DNA of 64,000 nucleotides from contig NZ_NKFL01000007.1 in the NCBI RefSeq assembly GCF_002223055.1, positions 186,001-250,000 on the forward strand. The letters are read 5' to 3'. Position numbers and translations under genes: made by a program. The notes beneath the pieces were generated by a model that was given only the letters and a program-made list of their open reading frames with translations, did no database searches and was not told the origin of the DNA. Origin of the DNA: Burkholderia sp. HI2500. Its GTDB lineage: Bacteria; Pseudomonadota; Gammaproteobacteria; Burkholderiales; Burkholderiaceae. Shown piece after piece: positions 51,773 through 60,090 of this stretch; the first letter of the stretch is position 1; the number at the start of each line of letters is the position of its first letter.

Positions 51773-52420
51773 ATGAAGTCCGATGCAGCACTCAAGCAGG
51801 ATGTCGAGCAGGCGCTGTTCTGGAATCCGGCGATCGACGCGCGACGGATCGACGTCGACGTGCGCGACCGGGTCGTGACGTTGCGCGGCACGGTCGACAG
51901 CTGGGCCCAGAAGCTCGAAGCGCAGAAAACGGCGCTGCATGTCGAGGATGCGCGCGCGCTCGTGCTCGAACTGAGCGTCACACCGCCCGCGAACGCGTGC
52001 GCGGATCAGGAACTGGCGATCGCGATCACGTTCGCGCTCGGCTGGCAGGAGGCGCTGCGCGATCACAAGATCCGTGTTGAGGTCGACCACGGCTGCGTGA
52101 CGCTCGACGGCGAAGTCGATCATGCATACCAGAGTCGGGCGGCGGAAAAGATGGTCAGCCGGATGATCGGCGTCGTCGGCGTCGCGAATCGCATCCGGGT
52201 GCGAACGGACAGCACGGTGCCGGACGTCGGCATCCGGATTGCCGAAGCGCTCGCGCGCCGCGCGCAGCGCGAATCCTCCGGGATCTCGATTGCCGACGAC
52301 GACGGCATCGTCACGTTGACGGGCAAGGTCGCGTCGCTCGCCGAAAGGCGCGCCGCGTGCGGTGCGGCCGCGTCGGTCAGGGGCGTGCGCGAGGTCGTCG
52401 ACCTGCTGACCGTTGCATGA
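51773..52420 (+). CDS. triple BON-domain protein, paralogue of the one at 31473
   Basis: 215 residues, three BON units, collinear with the protein at 31473: MKSDAALKQDVEQALFWNPAIDARRIDVDV at the start, then VDHGCVTLDGEVDHAYQSRAAEKMV and DDGIVTLTGKVASLAERRAACGAA. It has no signal peptide. BON domains may bind membrane surfaces, so it could work beside the FtsH protein encoded 43 bases downstream. GGGAG lies before the ATG. Confidence 0.87.
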   Translation: MKSDAALKQDVEQALFWNPAIDARRIDVDVRDRVVTLRGTVDSWAQKLEAQKTALHVEDARALVLELSVTPPANACADQELAIAITFALGWQEALRDHKIRVEVDHGCVTLDGEVDHAYQSRAAEKMVSRMIGVVGVANRIRVRTDSTVPDVGIRIAEALARRAQRESSGISIADDDGIVTLTGKVASLAERRAACGAAASVRGVREVVDLLTVA

Positions 52421-52463
52421 CGATGCATGAGCGGGCTCGCGCCCGCGGTGCCGGTTCGACGCC

Positions 52464-54377
52464 ATGAAAAAATCATTCGATTACTCCGGGCTGCTGATCC
52501 CGTTCGTATTTGCCGCGCTGGTGGCGTATCAGCTGCTGATGGCCCAGCCGGCCACGACGTCGATCTCGTACAGCGACTTTCACCACCTGGTCGACGCGCG
52601 GCTCGTCGACGATCTGGACATCGGCCCGTCGTCGATTTCGGGCGTGCTGCGCATGCCGCAGGCCGGTGCGAACCTGCCGGCCTCCGACGCGGCCGCCGTG
52701 AAGAAGGCGGGCCCGCCGTGGCGCTTCACGACCAACCGGGTCGCCGACGATCGTCTCGTCGCCGAACTCACGGCCGCCGGCATCCGCTATCGCGGCGCGC
52801 CGGATTCGGGCTGGCTCGAGACGCTTGCCGGATGGATATTGCCGGTGATCGTCCTCGTGACGTTCTGGAGCTTCATGATGCGCAGGCCGGGCGGGGTCCG
52901 TGACCTGAGCGGCATGGGCAAGAGCCAGGCGCGCGTGTACGTGCAGCAGGAAACCGGCATCACGTTCGACGACATCGCCGGCATCGACGAGGCGAAGGCC
53001 GAGCTGCAGCAGATCGTCGCGTTCCTGCGCAACCCCGAACGCTACCAGCGGCTCGGCGGCAAGATCCCGAAAGGCGTGCTGATCGTCGGTGCGCCCGGCA
53101 CCGGCAAGACGCTGCTCGCGCGTGCGGTGGCCGGCGAGGCGGCCGTGCCGTTCTTCACGATCAGCGGCTCGGCGTTCGTCGAGATGTTCGTCGGCGTCGG
53201 CGCGGCACGCGTGCGCGACCTGTTCGAGCAGGCAAAGCAGAAGGCGCCGTGCATCGTGTTCATCGACGAACTCGATGCGCTTGGCAAGGCGCGCGGCGTC
53301 GGCCTGATGTCCGGCAACGACGAGCGCGAGCAGACCCTCAACCAGCTGCTCGTCGAGATGGATGGCTTCCAGGCCAATTCGGGCGTGATCATCATGGCCG
53401 CGACGAACCGGCCCGAGATCCTCGATCCCGCGCTGCTGCGGCCCGGGCGCTTCGACCGCCACATCGCGATCGACCGGCCCGACCTGAACGGCCGCAAGCA
53501 GATCCTGGCCGTGCACACGAAGCGCGTGAAGCTGGCCCCGGAAGTCGACCTGGCCGAGCTGGCGCAGCGCACGCCGGGCTTCGTCGGCGCGGATCTCGCG
53601 AACGTCGTCAACGAGGCCGCGCTGCACGCGGCCGAACTCGGCAAGCCGGCGATCGGCATGGCCGACTTCGACGAGGCGATCGACCGCGCGATGACGGGCA
53701 TGGAGCGCAAGAGCCGCGTGATGAACGACGAGGAAAAGCGGACCATCGCGTACCACGAGGCGGGGCACGCGCTCGTCGCGCAAAGCCGCGTGCATTGCGA
53801 TCCGGTGAAGAAGGTGTCGATCATCCCGCGCGGCATCGCGGCGCTCGGCTACACGCAGCAGGTGCCGACCGAGGATCGCTACGTATTGCGCCGAAGCGAG
53901 CTGCTCGACCGGCTCGACGTGCTGCTCGGTGGCCGCGTGGCCGAGGAGATCGCGTTCGGCGACGTGTCGACCGGTGCGCAGAACGATCTGGAACGTGCGA
54001 CCGCGCTGGCGCGGCACATGGTCATGCAGTACGGGATGAGCGAGAAGCTCGGTCTCGCGACGCTCGACGATGCGACGCCGCAGGGCGGTTCACCCGGCGT
54101 GTGGACGCCGGGCGACGGCCGGTGCAGCGAACACACCGCGCAGTTGATCGACGAGGAGGTGCGCGCGCTGCTCGAAGACGCGCACGTGCGGGTCGCGGCG
54201 ACGCTCGGCGAGCATCGCGACGCGCTCGAACGGGTCGCGCGGTGCCTGCTGCAGCACGAATCGGTCGATCACGACACACTGGTGGCGCTCATGACGCCGC
54301 CGGACGACGGCATCGGCCCGCCCGAACCGGCGCACGCCGATGCGGAGCCGGCCACGGCCACGGACACGTCGGCCTGA
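52464..54377 (+). CDS. ftsH: ATP-dependent zinc metalloprotease FtsH (accessory copy)
   Basis: 637 residues. TM1 is at about 9-26 and TM2 at about 117-135, with a small periplasmic domain between them. The AAA+ ATPase has Walker [11 protein letters not shown] (about 209-218), Walker [11 protein letters not shown] and the second region of homology RPGRFDRHI. The M41 protease site is H431-E432-A433-G434-H435. It degrades misfolded membrane and regulatory proteins. The pairing with a BON protein under FNR boxes, rather than with rrmJ/folP as for the housekeeping gene, marks it as a condition-specific copy. Confidence 0.93.
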   Translation: MKKSFDYSGLLIPFVFAALVAYQLLMAQPATTSISYSDFHHLVDARLVDDLDIGPSSISGVLRMPQAGANLPASDAAAVKKAGPPWRFTTNRVADDRLVAELTAAGIRYRGAPDSGWLETLAGWILPVIVLVTFWSFMMRRPGGVRDLSGMGKSQARVYVQQETGITFDDIAGIDEAKAELQQIVAFLRNPERYQRLGGKIPKGVLIVGAPGTGKTLLARAVAGEAAVPFFTISGSAFVEMFVGVGAARVRDLFEQAKQKAPCIVFIDELDALGKARGVGLMSGNDEREQTLNQLLVEMDGFQANSGVIIMAATNRPEILDPALLRPGRFDRHIAIDRPDLNGRKQILAVHTKRVKLAPEVDLAELAQRTPGFVGADLANVVNEAALHAAELGKPAIGMADFDEAIDRAMTGMERKSRVMNDEEKRTIAYHEAGHALVAQSRVHCDPVKKVSIIPRGIAALGYTQQVPTEDRYVLRRSELLDRLDVLLGGRVAEEIAFGDVSTGAQNDLERATALARHMVMQYGMSEKLGLATLDDATPQGGSPGVWTPGDGRCSEHTAQLIDEEVRALLEDAHVRVAATLGEHRDALERVARCLLQHESVDHDTLVALMTPPDDGIGPPEPAHADAEPATATDTSA

Positions 54378-54407
54378 CCGGCTGGCGGCCACCGTCGATC
54401 AGTCCGC

Positions 54408-56201
54408 TCAACAGCCGATGCAGACCGCGCCGTCGCGTCGTTGCGCCGTATCGTCGGTGACGACCGATGCGAGCCGCGGATCGGGCCGAAACACGGTGAT
54501 GCCCTTGAGCCGGTCGCGCCACGCCGCGAAGAACAGCGCGTCGACCTGCGCGAGCGAACACTGGCTGTCCATCGTCACGGTCTTCGAGATGCCGGCGTCG
54601 ACGCAGGGTTGAAGCACCGCAAGCATCGCGACGTGATCGATCGGTGCGATCTCGCCCGCGCTGGAGAAGTAGTCCGGCAGCGCGACGCCGTCGCCATGCA
54701 GTGCGCGAAACAGCCGGTACGCATGGTTCTGCACCCGGAACGCGCGCACCTGGCCGTCCGCCGTGCGAACCATCCGGCGCTGGGTCCAGCCGACGGCCGG
54801 TTCGATGCCGTTCGAACAGTTGTCGCAGAACGCGAGACTCACGCTGCCGGCCGGCGCGAACGACAACAGATGGCTGTTGCGCAGCCCGTGCCGCTGGATC
54901 GCGTGATGCACCTTCAGCGGCAGCCGCATGCGGTAGGCGGGGCCGGTCAGGTAAGCGGCCGGATCGTACGCGGGAAACGCGCCGCGCTCGGCGGCCAGCG
55001 CGGCCGATGCGGCAAACGCATGCTCGCGCATCGTCAGCGCGATGCTGCGCGCACATGCGCGCGCCTCGACGCTGTCGTAGCGCAGCCGCAGCATCGTCAG
55101 CGCGTCGCCCAGGCCCGTCACGCCCACCCCGATGCGCCGCGTCCGATGCGCTTCGCGTGCATGGGCGGCGAGCGGCCACGCGGTCAGGTCGAGCACATCG
55201 TCGAGCAGGCGAACCTGGATGTGCACCGCGTCGGCCAGCGCCGCGAAATCGAAGCGCGGCTCGCCGTCGATGCCGAACGGATGGTGCACGAACCGCGACA
55301 GGTCGACCGGCCCCAGCACGCAGCTGCCGTAGGGCGGCAGCGGCTGCTCGCCGCACGGGTTCGTCGCGTCGATCCGTTCGTGCTCGCGCAGCGGATTCGC
55401 GTCGCGGATCGTGTCGAGGAACAGCAGCCCGGGTTCGGCACTGTCGCGTGCGGCGTTGACGATCGCCTGCCACACCTTGCGGGCGGGAACCGTCGCATGA
55501 AGGTAGCGCCCGTCCGGCCGCCGGGGCGACGCGCTGGCGGCTGCATGGCGCGGTGCGTGATGGACGAGCGCCCAGGGCAGGTCGTGCGCGACTGCTTCCA
55601 TGAACGCGTCCGTGATGCCGACGGACAGGTTGAAGGTCGGCCAGCGCGCCCGCCCGTGCTTGGCCGTGACGAACGCGAGCAGGTCCGGATGATCGCAGCG
55701 CAGCACGCCCATCTGCGCGCCGCGACGCGGGCCGGTGAACGGCAACGCGCGGCACATCGCATCGAATCGGTCGATCGCCGCGCATACGCCGCGTTCGGGC
55801 GACAGGCGCCGTTCGTACGCGCCGGCGGGCGGCACCGGCGAGAAGTCGTAGCCGATTCCGCCGCCCATCAGCAGCGTGAGCCGCGCGTCGTCGAGCGCCT
55901 GCGCGAGCGCCGCATCGACGCCCTGCAGCAGCATGTCCTCCGGAACTGCGAGCGGATGGACGAAGCAGTTGACCATCGTGCCGCCCGTCGTCGCGCCGGC
56001 ATTCGCCATGATGCGGCCGGCGCCGATCGCGCCGCGCTGCAGGTTCTGGAAGAACGTGCGCTCGGCCTGGGCGCGCAGAGCGGGCGGCTCGGCGAGCGAC
56101 AGTGCACGGGCGACACGCTGGAAGACGGCCGCGCGCGACGTTTCGCCGGGCTGCGCATAGCGTTCGGCAAACACGGTGGTGCAAAGCGGCTGCTCGTCCA
56201 T
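54408..56201 (-). CDS. adenosylcobalamin-dependent (class II) ribonucleotide reductase, short form
   Basis: 597 residues. Class II landmarks are GGTMVNCFVHPL (C79, first of the redox cysteine pair) and NPCGEQPLPPYGSC (C283 in NPCGEQ, radical cysteine site). The C-terminus ends in C594-x2-C597, the swinging dithiol that re-reduces the active site. It lacks the N-terminal ATP-cone and is shorter than most NrdJ proteins, resembling NrdZ-like forms. It makes dNTPs without oxygen. The start at 56201 (MDEQPLCTTVF) is chosen for the conserved beginning; an upstream extension is unlikely. The upstream box at 56293 points to low-oxygen induction. Confidence 0.88.
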   Translation of the reverse strand: MDEQPLCTTVFAERYAQPGETSRAAVFQRVARALSLAEPPALRAQAERTFFQNLQRGAIGAGRIMANAGATTGGTMVNCFVHPLAVPEDMLLQGVDAALAQALDDARLTLLMGGGIGYDFSPVPPAGAYERRLSPERGVCAAIDRFDAMCRALPFTGPRRGAQMGVLRCDHPDLLAFVTAKHGRARWPTFNLSVGITDAFMEAVAHDLPWALVHHAPRHAAASASPRRPDGRYLHATVPARKVWQAIVNAARDSAEPGLLFLDTIRDANPLREHERIDATNPCGEQPLPPYGSCVLGPVDLSRFVHHPFGIDGEPRFDFAALADAVHIQVRLLDDVLDLTAWPLAAHAREAHRTRRIGVGVTGLGDALTMLRLRYDSVEARACARSIALTMREHAFAASAALAAERGAFPAYDPAAYLTGPAYRMRLPLKVHHAIQRHGLRNSHLLSFAPAGSVSLAFCDNCSNGIEPAVGWTQRRMVRTADGQVRAFRVQNHAYRLFRALHGDGVALPDYFSSAGEIAPIDHVAMLAVLQPCVDAGISKTVTMDSQCSLAQVDALFFAAWRDRLKGITVFRPDPRLASVVTDDTAQRRDGAVCIGC

Positions 56202-56292
56202 GGCGGGGCTCGGCGACGACGGATGACCTAATGTAAAGGCCTGCCCGCCCGCGTCGTTGATCGAGCGCAATCCGGTGCTGTTGCGGCATCGC

Positions 56293-56306
56293 TTGATGGT
56301 CGTCAA
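56293..56306. promoter_or_regulatory. FNR/ANR box, TTGATGGTCGTCAA, between RNR and PfkB genes
   Basis: A TTGAT-N4-GTCAA box in the 251-base divergent gap, 91 bases from the ribonucleotide reductase start and 146 from the PfkB start. A degenerate second site (TTGAT-N4-CGCAA) lies at 56257-56270. Confidence 0.75.
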
Positions 56307-56452
56307 TGCCGCGCGAAGGCGCGCACGTAAGGTGGTGCCAGGACTGGCCGGCGCCGGTGGCCGGCGCCAGGCATCAGGCATCAGGCACGCGCCGCGGCCG
56401 CATGTGCGCGGCGTGCAAGCCCGCGCATCACGCCCTTTACCGACTACGCGCC

Positions 56453-57415
56453 ATGACCGAGATCGTTACCGTCACGTTGAATCCGGCCGTCGATGTCTCA
56501 ACGTCGGTCGACCACATCGTCGATACGCACAAGCTGCGCTGCGCGCGGCCACGGCGGGACCCCGGCGGCGGCGGGATCAACGTCGCGCGGACCGTTCACC
56601 GGCTCGGCGGCGACTGCGTCGCGCTGTACCTGGCGGGCGGGCCGACCGGCGATGTGCTGACGCTGCTGCTCGACGCAGAACAGGTGCCGGCCGTGCGCAT
56701 GCGGATCGCCGGCGAGACGCGCGAGAACGTCTGCGTGACCGAAACGGCGACGGGGCGCGAGTACCGTTTCCTGATGCCGGGGCCGTTGGTCACGGCGGCC
56801 GAGTGGCGCGCATGCGCGGCGCGCATCGCGGCCCTGCGGCCTGCGCCGCGCTATCTGGTGCTGAGCGGCAGCCTGCCGCCGGGCGCGCCCGACGACCTGT
56901 ATGCGACGCTCGCGCGGACGGCCGCCGCCAACGGCACCCGCGTGGTCGTCGATGCGGCGGGCCCGGCGCTGCGCGCGGCCCTCGACGCCGGGGTGCATCT
57001 CGTGAAGCCCAGCCTCGACGAACTGAGCGCGCTGGCCGGCGAACCGCTCGACGAAGCGTCGGCATGCGGCAAGGCGGCCGAACTCGTCGCGCAAGGGCGG
57101 GCGGACATCGTTGCATTGACACTCGGCGCGCGCGGCGCGTGGGTCGTCACGCGCGAGCGCGCGCTGCGCCTGCCGGGCAGGCCCGCGACGGTGTGCAGCA
57201 CGGTGGGTGCCGGCGACAGCTTCGTCGGTGGGATGGTCTGGGCGCTCGCACGCGGCGCGCCGTTCGACGATGCATGCCGCTATGCGCTGGCGGCATCGGC
57301 GGCTTCGGTCGAGCATCCCGGCACCGCGCTGTGCACGCGCGCCGACGTCGAGCGGATTCATGCGGAACTGGTTGCGCAGGCAAGCGGCGCGGCCATTGCG
57401 CGTGGTGCGGCATGA
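56453..57415 (+). CDS. pfkB: PfkB-type hexose/fructose-6-phosphate kinase
   Basis: 320 residues of ribokinase-like (PfkB) fold. Landmarks: VTVTLNPAVDVS at the start, GGGGINVARTVHRLGG (substrate binding), VLSGSLPPGAP and the anion-hole/base motif STVGAGDSFVGGMVWAL near residue 250. It is likely to be a 1-phosphofructokinase or 6-phosphofructokinase II. Its position under an FNR box suggests increased glycolytic flux in low oxygen. The polysaccharide deacetylase gene overlaps its end by 4 bases (ATGA). Confidence 0.88.
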   Translation: MTEIVTVTLNPAVDVSTSVDHIVDTHKLRCARPRRDPGGGGINVARTVHRLGGDCVALYLAGGPTGDVLTLLLDAEQVPAVRMRIAGETRENVCVTETATGREYRFLMPGPLVTAAEWRACAARIAALRPAPRYLVLSGSLPPGAPDDLYATLARTAAANGTRVVVDAAGPALRAALDAGVHLVKPSLDELSALAGEPLDEASACGKAAELVAQGRADIVALTLGARGAWVVTRERALRLPGRPATVCSTVGAGDSFVGGMVWALARGAPFDDACRYALAASAASVEHPGTALCTRADVERIHAELVAQASGAAIARGAA

Positions 57416-58206
57416 GCGTCCGCGTGATCGTCTGCCTGCTGCTGCTGCTGTCGTGCTGGCCGCGGGTATCGTTCGCCGACACGGTGACGGGCGAGCCGGT
57501 GCCGCAGCGCGTGCTGATCCTCGTCTATCATCGGTTTGCCGCGCAACGCCTGGATTCGATGACGGTGCGCACCGGGACCTTCCTTGATCAACTGCATGCG
57601 ATCGACGCGAGCGGCTACCGCATCGTGCCGCTCGCCGACATCGTGCGCTGGCACGCGGGTCAGGCGAACGCGCTGCCGGCGCGGGCGGTCGCGATCACGG
57701 TGGACGATGGTCACCGCTCCGTCTACGACATGCTGCGCCCGTTGCTGGCCGCGCATCCGGTACCGGTCACGCTGTTCATCTATCCATCGGCGATCTCGAA
57801 CGCGAGCTACGCGATGACATGGGATCAGCTGCGCGTGCTCGGGCAATCCGGCGGATACGATATCGAATCGCATACCTACTGGCATCCGAATTTCCGCACC
57901 GAGCACGCACGGCGGTCTGAGGAGGACTACCAACGATTCGTGTCGTTCCAGTTGAGCCATTCCCGCGAACGGCTCGAGTCGGAAACCGGTAGGCCGATCC
58001 GGCTGCTGGCCTGGCCGTTCGGCGTCCATGATGCAACGACCGATCGGCTGGCCGCCCGCGAAGGCTATGTCGCGGCGTTCACGATCGACGCACGGCCCGT
58101 TCGGCCCGCGGATCCCGCCATGGCGCTGCCGCGCTACCTGATGACGGATGCGTGCGATACGCGCTGCATGAACGGATTGCTGCAAACGGCGCGGGAGCGA
58201 CCGTGA
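57412..58206 (+). CDS. exported polysaccharide deacetylase-family protein
   Basis: 264 residues. A signal peptide (MSVRVIVCLLLLLSCWPRVSFA, about 1-22) leads to a NodB-type domain: VLILVYHRF, AVAITVDDGHRSVYDMLRPLL (metal-binding Asp pair) and GGYDIESHTYWHPNF (His pair), then PIRLLAWPFGVHD. It would deacetylate a sugar polymer such as peptidoglycan or poly-N-acetylglucosamine at the cell surface. Coupled to the PfkB gene by an ATGA overlap. Confidence 0.87.
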   Translation: MSVRVIVCLLLLLSCWPRVSFADTVTGEPVPQRVLILVYHRFAAQRLDSMTVRTGTFLDQLHAIDASGYRIVPLADIVRWHAGQANALPARAVAITVDDGHRSVYDMLRPLLAAHPVPVTLFIYPSAISNASYAMTWDQLRVLGQSGGYDIESHTYWHPNFRTEHARRSEEDYQRFVSFQLSHSRERLESETGRPIRLLAWPFGVHDATTDRLAAREGYVAAFTIDARPVRPADPAMALPRYLMTDACDTRCMNGLLQTARERP

Positions 58207-58370
58207 TCGAATGCCGGATCTCGGGTTCGCCGCCGTCGTTCGCGGATGCCGTTTCCGTTCGGGTTCACGCCCGGCAGAACGTCGCGGGGCCGCACAATGG
58301 CTGTGAACCTGCTGTGCGAGCCGCCGACAAGGGTATCGGGATCGGCACGCGGGTACGAGAAGGAGCCACC

Positions 58371-58571
58371 ATGCCGTGGGATGACGAACGCTATCCGCCG
58401 TCGATGCGGAACCTGCCGCCGCCGGTGCGCGGCAAGGCGATCGAGATCGCCAACGCGTTGCTGCGACGAGGGCGTGCCGAGGGCAGCGCGATCCGTATCG
58501 CGATCGCGCAGGCGAAGCGCTGGGGGCGGGTGCATGCGGCATCCGCCGACGCTGTCGAGCGACGTCGCTAG
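58371..58571 (+). CDS. small charged protein, ChaB-like fold suspected
   Basis: 66 residues: WDDERYPPSMRNLPPPVRGKAIEIANALLRRGRAEGSAIRIAIAQAKRWG. The pattern of short proline-rich lead and helices with RGKAIEIANALL recalls ChaB-type and related small proteins of unknown role. AAGGAG lies 6 bases before the ATG, which supports it as real. It sits 165 bases after the polysaccharide deacetylase, on the same strand, and almost touches the convergent LRAT-like gene. Confidence 0.65.
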   Translation: MPWDDERYPPSMRNLPPPVRGKAIEIANALLRRGRAEGSAIRIAIAQAKRWGRVHAASADAVERRR

Positions 58572-59080
58572 GCCCCGCACTGAACCGGGCAGGTGCCGGC
58601 GTCCGGCGTGCGTTCGAAGGCTGCCGCATGCAGCCGCGCGGCCAGCACGCAGGCAAGCAGCATGACGCCCACCGCGATGCCGTGAACCGGGTTGCGCAGG
58701 CACGACGCAACCTGGTCGCTCCTTGCAACGCCGAACAGGCACCACAGGCAGAAGTGCTCGCAGTTGTTGGTGAGCAGCCGGTAGCGGCATTCGCCAAGGC
58801 GCGAGGCCGCGCGCCGTGCCGCTTCCGTGCCGTCGTACAGGGGCCGCGTGTGCCGGACGATCGCGAGTTCGAAACCGGCGCAGAAGCCGTCGACGGAGAC
58901 GATTTCAACCGGGCCGCCGCTCAGGCTGTGCGCCAGGCCCGCGTAATGGATCACGTTGCCGTCGCCGATATAGATCCCGTGATGCACGTAACCGTGGCGC
59001 CGTGTCACGAGGTGGGCGCCGACAGGAAGGTCGCGATCCGGCATGGCGTCGTCGGCTTGTGCTGCGGTCGGGTGAGTCAT
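58568..59080 (-). CDS. LRAT-domain (NlpC/P60-like) membrane-associated protein
   Basis: 170 residues. The LRAT-type active site is present: His in YVHHGIYIGDGNVIHYAG (H33 or H34) and Cys C107 in LLTNNCEHFCLWC. A hydrophobic stretch near residues 133-150 (HGIAVGVMLLACVLAARL) may anchor it. LRAT relatives transfer or hydrolyse acyl groups on lipids or peptides. Start ATG 59080 has AGGAG 7 bases upstream; an in-frame extension to 59284 is unlikely. Its 3' end overlaps the small-protein gene by 4 bases, convergently. Confidence 0.8.
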   Translation of the reverse strand: MTHPTAAQADDAMPDRDLPVGAHLVTRRHGYVHHGIYIGDGNVIHYAGLAHSLSGGPVEIVSVDGFCAGFELAIVRHTRPLYDGTEAARRAASRLGECRYRLLTNNCEHFCLWCLFGVARSDQVASCLRNPVHGIAVGVMLLACVLAARLHAAAFERTPDAGTCPVQCGA

Positions 59081-59526
59081 GGCCAGCTCCTGGATCTCGC
59101 GGCGGCTGGCTGGAAAACCGGCTTGCCGGCCGCGGAACACGTTGCGTCCTGTCACGTCTCCAGTATTGGCGGCGGACCGGGGCCCGACAATCAGCGCGGT
59201 CTGAGCTTGCTGTCCGATGTCGGGGCGTCGTGTCGGAAATTTCCGACGCGCCGTGCAATATCGGCTGACAGCCGGAACGGACAACGGCGCCGGCCAGCCG
59301 CCGCTTCAGGCCTTGTGGGGCCGCCGTACCGACCGACGGTCTCGCACCGTTGCGCCGCGCCGCTGGCCTGTCTGGTGTGCTTGACCTGCATCAACGGGAA
59401 ATCGGCGTTCCGCGCGACGCTGGCTTCGTCAACGATGCGCATGCGTCACGTCGCGGCACGCCGGCCGTGACGCGCCCGAACGAACGAGCCGCATCGCCAC
59501 CCGCGTGCCTGTACCGGGAGAATGAA
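59081..59526. other. divergent control region with FNR box
   Basis: 446 bases between the LRAT-like gene (minus) and an exported protein gene (plus). The one clear element is the FNR box at 59381-59394. No supportable gene. Confidence 0.5.
59381..59394 (+). promoter_or_regulatory. FNR/ANR box, TTGACCTGCATCAA
   Basis: A perfect TTGAC-N4-ATCAA box 132 bases upstream of the gene at 59527. It is 300 bases from the LRAT-like gene start, so the plus-strand unit is the better target. Confidence 0.75.
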
Positions 59527-60003
59527 ATGCGGACTGGAATCGCCGGGTCGCTGCTGCTGTCGGCCTGTTTGCTGGCCGCTGCGTCGAACGCGCCGGCTCA
59601 AGCGCTGCCCGAGCCCGTTGAGCAGAACGGCACCGTGTACATCACGGGCGGTATCGGGGCGGAGGAGGTCGCTGCGTTTCGTGCCGCCGCGCCGCGTTAC
59701 AACCTGCGGATCATGTTCGCGACGAAGGGCGGGCATTACCTGTCGGATGTCGATGTGACGTTGACGTCCGGCAAGTCGACGGTCCTCGACGCACACACGG
59801 CCGGCCCGTTCCTGTTCGCACGCGTGCCGCCGGGGCGTTACACGGTGTCGGCGCGCGACCGGGGCGTCCAGGAAGTCCGGCACGTCGTCGTGCCGGCGCG
59901 CGGCGGTATCGATGTACGGTTCCACTGGCAGAACCCGGAGCGCCGCGGCGTGATCCGGCTTTGCAGCGGTTGTCAGGGAACCGGTACGCGTGCACGGCCC
60001 TAG
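59527..60003 (+). CDS. exported protein with carboxypeptidase-regulatory-like fold
   Basis: 158 residues. A signal peptide (MRTGIAGSLLLSACLLAAASNAPAQA) precedes a beta-sandwich-like domain: VYITGGIGAEEVAAF, YNLRIMFATKGGHYLSDVDVTL and a closing LFARVPPGRYTVSARDRGV that is characteristic of carboxypeptidase regulatory-like domains. Two C-terminal cysteines (LCSGCQGTG) are unusual. GGGAGA lies upstream of the ATG. The neighbouring secreted glycosidase-like gene carries a similar domain at its N-terminus. Confidence 0.65.
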   Translation: MRTGIAGSLLLSACLLAAASNAPAQALPEPVEQNGTVYITGGIGAEEVAAFRAAAPRYNLRIMFATKGGHYLSDVDVTLTSGKSTVLDAHTAGPFLFARVPPGRYTVSARDRGVQEVRHVVVPARGGIDVRFHWQNPERRGVIRLCSGCQGTGTRARP

Positions 60004-60090
60004 ACGCACGCTTCGATCGATGCGGAGCGCGCGGTAGCGCGTGGCGTACCGTTGATCTGCCTCACGTGGCGTTGCGCCGGAGTCGCAACA

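Noticed and set aside
56257..56270. TTGAT-N4-CGCAA near the ribonucleotide reductase gene
   Set aside because: The second half-site has two mismatches; the better site is at 56293.
60052..60065. TTGAT-N4-CTCAC ahead of the DUF4015 gene
   Set aside because: Two mismatches and only 25 bases before the chosen start; not counted as a box.
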